DNA of 35,878 nucleotides from contig NZ_JACTVA010000051.1 of assembly GCF_014490485.1 (NCBI RefSeq), forward strand, positions 1 through 35,878. The letters are read 5' to 3'. The first letter of the stretch is position 1; each line of letters opens with the position of its first letter. The DNA comes from Teichococcus aerophilus (GTDB taxonomy: Bacteria; Pseudomonadota; Alphaproteobacteria; Acetobacterales; Acetobacteraceae). Positions 31,432 to 35,878 of this stretch are shown here, piece by piece. Under the pieces are notes generated by a model that was given only the letters and a program-made list of their open reading frames with translations, ran no database searches and was not told where the DNA came from. The translations under genes were made by a program, and so were the position numbers.

Positions 31432-33384
31432 CTACGCCGCCAGTTGCACCCGCCCGGCGCCCTGGGTCTCCATGGACTGGTGCCAGGCCTGGAACATCAG
31501 GATATTCCAGATCACCCGGTTCCAGCCGCGGCCGTGCAGGGCGAAATCCTCCCATAGCTGTCGGCAGGCGGCGACGTTCAGCAGGCCGTGGCGGCCCAGC
31601 GCCTCCCGGCTCATCAACGCCTCCGCCCACTCCCGCAACTCGTTCTGCAGCCAGACCTCGACCGGCGCGCCAAAGCCCATCTTCGGCCGGTCCACCAGCG
31701 GCCGCGGCACGTGGCGGTACAGGATGGAGCGCAGCGGCAGCTTGCCCACGCCCCCGCTGCACTTCGCCTGCGCCGGGAAGCGCCAGGACATTTCGATGAT
31801 GCGGTAGTCCAGCAACGGGCAGCGCACCTCCAGCGAGGTGGACATGCTGGCGCGGTCCACCTTCGCCAGGATGTCGTCGATCAGGTAGGACGAGGTGTCG
31901 ACGAAGGTCATGCGGTCGATGGCGCCGGACCGGCCCAGGTTGAAGGTGCCATCGGTCAACGGGTTCGGCCGCTCCCCCGCTTCGGCCAGGTAGGCGCCGG
32001 GGTCGAGGGATTGCGACACCAGCATCTCGTGCACGCGGTCCGGGTCACCATGGTCCAGCAGGCCACCCAGCAACAGCAGGCGGCGCTGCATGCGCGTGCT
32101 GCTCCAGCGCCCGGCGGGGCCGGCCAGGCGCGTGGCCATACCGCTGGCCAGCGCACGCCCAAAGGCCGGCAGACTGGTGCGGCGGGAGAGCCACTGATCG
32201 ATCGCGGCGTAGCGCGCGTAGCCGGCGAACAGCTCGTCACCGCCATCGCCGGAGAGCGCCACGGTCACGCTGCTGCGCGCCAGCCGGCAGAGCAGCGTCG
32301 TCGGGATCATCGAATCGTCGGCGAAGGGCTCATCCAGGATGCCAGGCAAGTCCGTCACCACGCCGATCAGCTCGGCGGGCGTCACGTAGAGCTCCTCATG
32401 CAGCGTGCCGAGATGCCCGGCGACGGAGCGGGCATGCTCTGCCTCGTTCCATTCCTTCACCGCGAAGCCGATGGAGAAGCTGCGCACCTGGCTGCCAGAG
32501 CCCGCGGCCATCATCGCCGTCACCAGGCTGGAATCGACGCCGCCGGAGAGAAACGCGCCAACCGGCACGTCAGCCACCATGCGGCGGGCGACGGCATCCT
32601 GGATCAGCGCCTCCAGCTCCTCCTCCGTCGCCTCCTGGCCGGAGGCCTGCGCATCCAGCCCAGCCAGGGCGACGTCGCGCAGGTCCCAGTAGGGCATGGG
32701 GCGCAGCGCCGTGCCAGGTTCCGTTCGTGCATCCACCCGCAGCAGCGTGCCGCCGGGCAGCTTGCTGATGGCGGCGAAGATCGTCCGCTCCCCCGGCACA
32801 TAGCCAAGCTGCAGGAACTCGGAGAGCGATTCGGTGGAGATGCTGAAATCGAACTGCGGATGCGGCCAGAGCGACTTCAGTTCCGACCCGAACAGGAAGG
32901 ACTGGCCGGCCCAGCCATAATAGAGCGGCTTCTTGCCGATGCGGTCCCGCGCCAGCCAGAGCGCGCGCTCCATCCGGTCCCAGATACCGAAGGCGAACAT
33001 GCCGTTGGCGCGGCCGATCGCGGCCTCCACGCCCCAGAGGGCAATGGCTTCCACCATCACCTCGGTATCCGAATGCCCGCGCCAGGGCACGGCGCCGCGC
33101 ACGCTCTCGATCTCGGCGCGGATTTCCTGGAAATTGTAGATCTCGCCGTTCATCACCACGGCGTAGCGACCGTCGGCCGAGAGCATCGGCTGGTGGCCGG
33201 CGGGCGACAGGTCGATGATCGACAGGCGCCGGAAGCCCAGCGCCATGCCGGAGCGGTCCAGCCAGCTGCCGCTGTCATCCGGCCCGCGATGCACAAGGCG
33301 GTCCCGCATGCGCGCGATCAGCCCATAGGCCTGCGCATCATCGGCGATGCCATGTGGTGTATAAAAGCCGACGATGCCGCACAT
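31432..33384 (-). CDS. asnB: Asparagine synthetase (glutamine-hydrolysing)
   Basis: This 650-residue enzyme makes asparagine from aspartate, ATP and glutamine. The start MCGIVGFYTP at 33384 exposes the nucleophile Cys2, so the 50 extra in-frame residues upstream are not used. AGAGGGA lies about 11 bases before the ATG. The glutaminase domain (residues 2 to about 210) contains RLVHRGPDD, FRRLSIIDLS, MNGEIYNF and SDTEVM. The synthetase domain has the ATP pyrophosphatase loop SGGVDSS at 280-286, and ALSGDGGDELFAGYARY further on. This long type is frequent next to surface-polysaccharide genes and may amidate a sugar or peptide rather than serve only asparagine supply. It converges with the GT4 gene. 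Confidence 0.93.
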   Translation of the reverse strand: MCGIVGFYTPHGIADDAQAYGLIARMRDRLVHRGPDDSGSWLDRSGMALGFRRLSIIDLSPAGHQPMLSADGRYAVVMNGEIYNFQEIRAEIESVRGAVPWRGHSDTEVMVEAIALWGVEAAIGRANGMFAFGIWDRMERALWLARDRIGKKPLYYGWAGQSFLFGSELKSLWPHPQFDFSISTESLSEFLQLGYVPGERTIFAAISKLPGGTLLRVDARTEPGTALRPMPYWDLRDVALAGLDAQASGQEATEEELEALIQDAVARRMVADVPVGAFLSGGVDSSLVTAMMAAGSGSQVRSFSIGFAVKEWNEAEHARSVAGHLGTLHEELYVTPAELIGVVTDLPGILDEPFADDSMIPTTLLCRLARSSVTVALSGDGGDELFAGYARYAAIDQWLSRRTSLPAFGRALASGMATRLAGPAGRWSSTRMQRRLLLLGGLLDHGDPDRVHEMLVSQSLDPGAYLAEAGERPNPLTDGTFNLGRSGAIDRMTFVDTSSYLIDDILAKVDRASMSTSLEVRCPLLDYRIIEMSWRFPAQAKCSGGVGKLPLRSILYRHVPRPLVDRPKMGFGAPVEVWLQNELREWAEALMSREALGRHGLLNVAACRQLWEDFALHGRGWNRVIWNILMFQAWHQSMETQGAGRVQLAA

Positions 33385-33978
33385 GCCGATCAATCCCTCT
33401 GCAACTGCACCAACGCCGCATATCGGCCGGCCGTTTTCCTCCCCAGGCGGAGTCTTCGCGCAACGCCGCCCGTGAGCATTAGCAATAACGCGAAAACGAT
33501 GCAAAACATCAACGAATGGACATGTTTCAGCCATCGCGGCTTCACGTTATCGCGCTGCACACGCCGCCCCGCAGATGAATGATACGCGCAGCAACGCCTC
33601 AGTGGCTGGAAAGATGGCCTGAAGCGATCTGCCGGCTGATCGACGAGCCTGACGCAACGGCGCCTCCGATACCGCGTGACCGCGGATGCCGGCGCGCCCG
33701 TTCCACCAATGCCTGCGGCCCAGGCCCGGCCGAAACACGGGTGATGCGCGTCCCCCTTCCGGCCGCAAACAGCCAGGAATTCCTCGCCGGGCCGCCAGAC
33801 CGGCAGAGGCCGCCAGGGCTGGCCGGCCGCGCCGTGCCAAGGTCCGCCCGGTGTTGCCGGCTTGCCCTGGCCGGCCTCCCCGCGCTAAACCCCGCCCCCG
33901 ACCGCCTTCAGGCCCTGCCTGGAGCGCGGCCCTTTTCGTTCCTTCAAGCGTCTCGCAATAGACACAGGTGCCCAGCCC
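33385..33978. other. 594-bp gene-free region between asnB and efp
   Basis: No gene is supported. Frames entering efp from upstream are shadows. Bases 33475-33545 are noticeably AT-richer than the genome and probably carry the asnB promoter. On the minus strand TTGATG, 17 bases and GTTATT could form a weak -35/-10 pair. The rest (33600-33930) is GC-rich with Ala/Pro/Arg-type codon bias but no family match. The efp promoter should lie near its right end, before the CGCAATAGACACAG leader. Confidence 0.45.
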
Positions 33979-34545
33979 ATGAAGCAGCAGGCCAACCAGA
34001 TGCGCCCCGGCCAGGTCATCGAGTACGAGGGCCGTCGCTGGACCGTGCTGAAGATCGCCATCATCACCCCGGGCAAGGGCGGCGCCTTCATCCAGGTCGA
34101 GATGCGCGACATCAAGACGGGCACCAAGAAGGACGATCGCTGGCGCACCGCCGACACCGTCGAGCGCCTGACCACCGAGGACAAGGAGTTCACCTACTCC
34201 TACGCCGACGGTGAGAACCTGGTGCTGATGGATCCCGAGACCTTCGAGCAGACCGTGGTTCCCGCCGCGATCCTGGGCGACCGCCTGCCCTTCCTGGAAG
34301 AGAACATGACGGTCTCCGTCAAGCTCATCGAGGGCGACCCGGTGGCCATGGACCTGCCGCAGAACGTGACGCTGGAAGTGGCCGAGGCCGACCCGGTGGT
34401 GAAGGGACAGACCGCCTCCTCCTCCTACAAGCCGGCCCTGCTCTCCAACGGCGTCAAGACGCTGGTGCCCCCCTTCATCACGGCCGGCGAGCGGATCGTG
34501 GTGAAGACCGAGGACGGCTCCTACGTCGAGCGCGCCAAGGGCTGA
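33979..34545 (+). CDS. efp: Translation elongation factor P
   Basis: This 188-residue factor binds between the P and E sites of stalled ribosomes and promotes peptide bonds at polyproline stretches. The start MKQQANQMRPGQVIEYEGRR is standard. The modified loop is visible as IITPGKGGAF with Lys33 at the tip, the position that is lysylated in bacteria having EpmA. Two OB-like domains follow, with the conserved end VKTEDGSYVERAKG. The Shine-Dalgarno is weak (ACAGGTG). It stands first in a plus-strand pair with the inositol-phosphatase-family gene, with a hairpin between them. The many Pro-rich proteins of such a GC-rich genome make this factor important. Confidence 0.97.
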   Translation: MKQQANQMRPGQVIEYEGRRWTVLKIAIITPGKGGAFIQVEMRDIKTGTKKDDRWRTADTVERLTTEDKEFTYSYADGENLVLMDPETFEQTVVPAAILGDRLPFLEENMTVSVKLIEGDPVAMDLPQNVTLEVAEADPVVKGQTASSSYKPALLSNGVKTLVPPFITAGERIVVKTEDGSYVERAKG

Positions 34546-34554
34546 CGCCCGCTG

Positions 34555-34576
34555 CCCGGCGCGCCCGCGCGCCGGG
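34555..34576 (+). terminator. GC-rich hairpin after efp
   Basis: Arms CCCGGCGCG (34555-34563) and CGCGCCGGG (34568-34576) form a perfect 9-bp stem ten bases after the efp stop codon. No T-run follows, so termination is probably partial, allowing readthrough into the next gene. Confidence 0.55.
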
Positions 34577-34687
34577 GACTGACGGGGACGGCACGCCGCC
34601 CCCAACCCCCGATCGCCGCGCGCTGGCAGGGCCAAGCCCCGCCGCCGCGGCCTTTTCCTTTCCCGGCCTTACCGGAGTGTTCCGCCC

Positions 34688-35533
34688 GTGGCTTCTTCCG
34701 CCCGTCTTTCCCCCGCCCTGAATGTCGTCGTCGGCGCCGTGCAGAAGGCCGGCAAGCGCCTGCTGCGTGATTTCGGCGAGGTCGAGCAGCTGCAGGTCAG
34801 CGTGAAGGGCCCGGGCGACTTCGTCTCCCAGGCCGACCTCCGCTCGGAGGAGACGCTGCGGGCCGAGCTGGGGCGCGCCCGCCCGAACTTCGCCTTCCTG
34901 GGCGAGGAAGGCGGCCAGACCGGTGCCGATGACTGGGAATGGCGCTGGGTGATCGACCCGCTGGACGGCACCACCAACTTCCTTCACGGCATCCCGCACT
35001 GGTGCGTCTCGGTCGGCATCGAGCGCCGCATCAGCGAGACCAGCAGCGAGATCATGGCCGGCGTCATCTACAACCCGGCCTCTGACGAGATGTTCTGGGC
35101 CGAGAAGGGCAATGGCGCGTTCCTGAACGACCGCCGCCTGCGCGTCTCCGGCCGGCGGGACATGCTGTCGGCGGTGTTCGCCACCGGCATTCCCTTCGCC
35201 ATGACGCAGCGCAAGCCGGAGTTCAGCGCCATCCTGGCCAAGCTGATGCCGCAGGTCGCCGGCGTCCGCCGCATGGGCGCCGCGGCGCTGGACCTCGCCT
35301 GGACCGCCGCCGGCCGGTACGAGGGCTACTGGGAGCTGGGCATCAAGCCGTGGGACATCGCGGCCGGCATGATCATCCTGAAGGAAGCGGGCGGCTACAT
35401 CACTTCGCCGGATGGCGGTGACGCCTATCCGGGTGGCGACGTCGTCGCCGGCAACCCGCATTTGCAGCCCAAGCTGCGCGACGCGGTGAACGAGGGCATC
35501 GCCGCCATCGCCCGCGCCCGCGGCGAGGGCTGA
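34688..35533 (+). CDS. suhB: Inositol monophosphatase family protein (SuhB-like)
   Basis: This 281-residue magnesium-dependent phosphatase belongs to the IMPase/SuhB family, which hydrolyses inositol-1-phosphate and related sugar phosphates. SuhB in enterobacteria also acts in rRNA antitermination. The first metal-site motif is GEEGG (with Glu pair) at about 73-77, followed by WVIDPLDGTTNFLHGIPHW. The second signature is GIKPWDIAAGMIILKEAGG near residue 220. The GTG start at 34688 gives MASSARLSPALNVVVGAVQK, aligning with the family, and CGGAG is about nine bases upstream. It follows efp on the same strand. A tandem GC-rich repeat and a terminator-like hairpin follow its stop. The symbol reflects family resemblance only. 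Confidence 0.9.
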   Translation: MASSARLSPALNVVVGAVQKAGKRLLRDFGEVEQLQVSVKGPGDFVSQADLRSEETLRAELGRARPNFAFLGEEGGQTGADDWEWRWVIDPLDGTTNFLHGIPHWCVSVGIERRISETSSEIMAGVIYNPASDEMFWAEKGNGAFLNDRRLRVSGRRDMLSAVFATGIPFAMTQRKPEFSAILAKLMPQVAGVRRMGAAALDLAWTAAGRYEGYWELGIKPWDIAAGMIILKEAGGYITSPDGGDAYPGGDVVAGNPHLQPKLRDAVNEGIAAIARARGEG

Positions 35534-35549
35534 GGCACCCCGCGCCCGC

Positions 35550-35612
35550 CCCTCCGGCGGGCACACGCTGCCGACGGCTCGCCCTCCGGCGGGCACAGGC
35601 GACCGAAGGCCC
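35550..35612. repeat. Two tandem copies of a 32-bp GC-rich unit
   Basis: CCTCCGGCGGGCACA appears at 35551 and again at 35583, with the following bases (CGCTGCCGA and GGCGACCGA) similar, giving a 32-bp period. Each unit contains a small CCTCC/GGCGG-type fold. The repeats sit directly after the suhB stop and before a terminator-like hairpin. Confidence 0.6.
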
Positions 35613-35627
35613 GCCCACAAGGCGGGC
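35609..35627 (+). terminator. Terminator-like hairpin after suhB
   Basis: Arms GCCCGCC (35609-35615) and GGCGGGC (35621-35627) with loop CACAA are followed by GCATTTACG. The short T-run makes it a moderate candidate for ending the efp-suhB transcript. Confidence 0.5.
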
Positions 35628-35669
35628 GCATTTACGCTGCGGGGGGATTGGGTCTAGGGTGCCGCGCAG

Positions 35670-35878
35670 ATGCGCCGCCGCCCTTTGCCGATGATCCGCC
35701 CCGCCCCCCGCCCCGCGCTGCTGGCGCCACCGCTGGCTGCCGCCCTGAGAGCGGCGACGATGACGCTGGCCCTCTCCGTGCCATTCGCCCACAGCGCGCT
35801 GGCCCAGGTCGGCGCCCCCACCGGCGTCACTCGCCCGCCCAGCCCGGCTGCGCCCGCGGACCCCGCCGCCGCGCCGCC
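35670..35878 (+). CDS. Exported Ala/Pro-rich protein, 3' end outside window
   Basis: Only the first 69 codons are present, so the product cannot be identified. The start MRRRPLPMIRPAPRPALLAP is basic. It is followed by a hydrophobic stretch (MTLALSVPFAHSALAQ) that looks like the end of a signal peptide with cleavage after ALAQ. A downstream ATG at codon 31 (MTLALS) would give a short, less basic signal. After the cleavage site the sequence becomes an Ala/Pro linker (VTRPPSPAAPADPAAAPP), as in the N-termini of cell-envelope proteins with a distal folded domain. It is on the same strand as efp and suhB but separated by the repeats and hairpin. Confidence 0.6.
   Translation, partial: MRRRPLPMIRPAPRPALLAPPLAAALRAATMTLALSVPFAHSALAQVGAPTGVTRPPSPAAPADPAAAP

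Noticed and set aside
31588-33582. 664-codon frame antisense to asnB
   Set aside because: Shadow of asnB; no motif, and composition dictated by the codon bias of the opposite strand.
33579-34214. Plus-strand frame of 211 codons running into efp
   Set aside because: It overlaps most of the first half of efp in another frame and has no recognisable product.

Overview
The window is chromosomal DNA of a very GC-rich alphaproteobacterium. The argC-rpsI-rplM order, a zinc-ligand-free L31, an orphan Bug/TctC receptor and orphan peptide-binding proteins suggest Acetobacteraceae of the Roseomonas type. This is inference from gene content, since no rRNA is present. Coding density is high. No prophage, CRISPR array, tRNA or intact insertion sequence was found.

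Layout. 1-2.6 kb: the start of an RhlE-type DEAD-box helicase (3' end outside the window), an Hsp20 chaperone with a ROSE-like RNA thermometer candidate in its leader, and rpmE, all on the minus strand. 2.8-8.8 kb (plus): pyridoxal kinase, a Cache-domain chemoreceptor, a Tat-exported family 5 ABC substrate-binding protein and a Bug/TctC receptor. 9.1-13.3 kb (minus): rplM-rpsI read from a good promoter and closed by a terminator, then argC, a gamma-carbonic anhydrase and two related unknown lipoproteins. 13.4-16.8 kb: a YoaK/DUF1275 membrane protein (minus), then a GMC oxidoreductase, an ABM monooxygenase and a CinA-C-like protein in a compact plus-strand run.

16.9-18.5 kb (minus): a DUF4412-like exported protein, the first copy of a dispersed repeat, and an extensin-like protein. 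18.7-23.7 kb (plus): M20 amidohydrolase, CapA-family protein, a second family 5 substrate-binding protein and a SRAP protein, probably a peptide or acyl-amino-acid scavenging group. 23.7-26.5 kb (minus): an FAD oxidoreductase translationally coupled to 5-hydroxyisourate hydrolase, suggesting urate breakdown, and an aldo/keto reductase. After the second repeat copy comes a zinc-uptake operon (26.9-28.7 kb): a Zur-box-like palindrome, an unannotated 48-residue His-rich membrane ORF, znuC and znuB. 28.8-35.9 kb: DUF445 protein, GT4 glycosyltransferase, AsnB (minus), EF-P, an inositol-phosphatase-family protein and the start of an exported Ala/Pro-rich protein cut by the window edge.

Most interesting items: (1) a ~245-bp element in two copies (17597-17838 and 26630-26876) with inverted termini, a hairpin in each end and an identical central hairpin; (2) the small His-rich ORF between the Zur-like box and znuC; (3) the FAD enzyme coupled to HIU hydrolase, a candidate non-orthologous urate oxidase; (4) the ROSE-like hairpin before hsp20; (5) the paired unknown lipoproteins beside a gamma-carbonic anhydrase.
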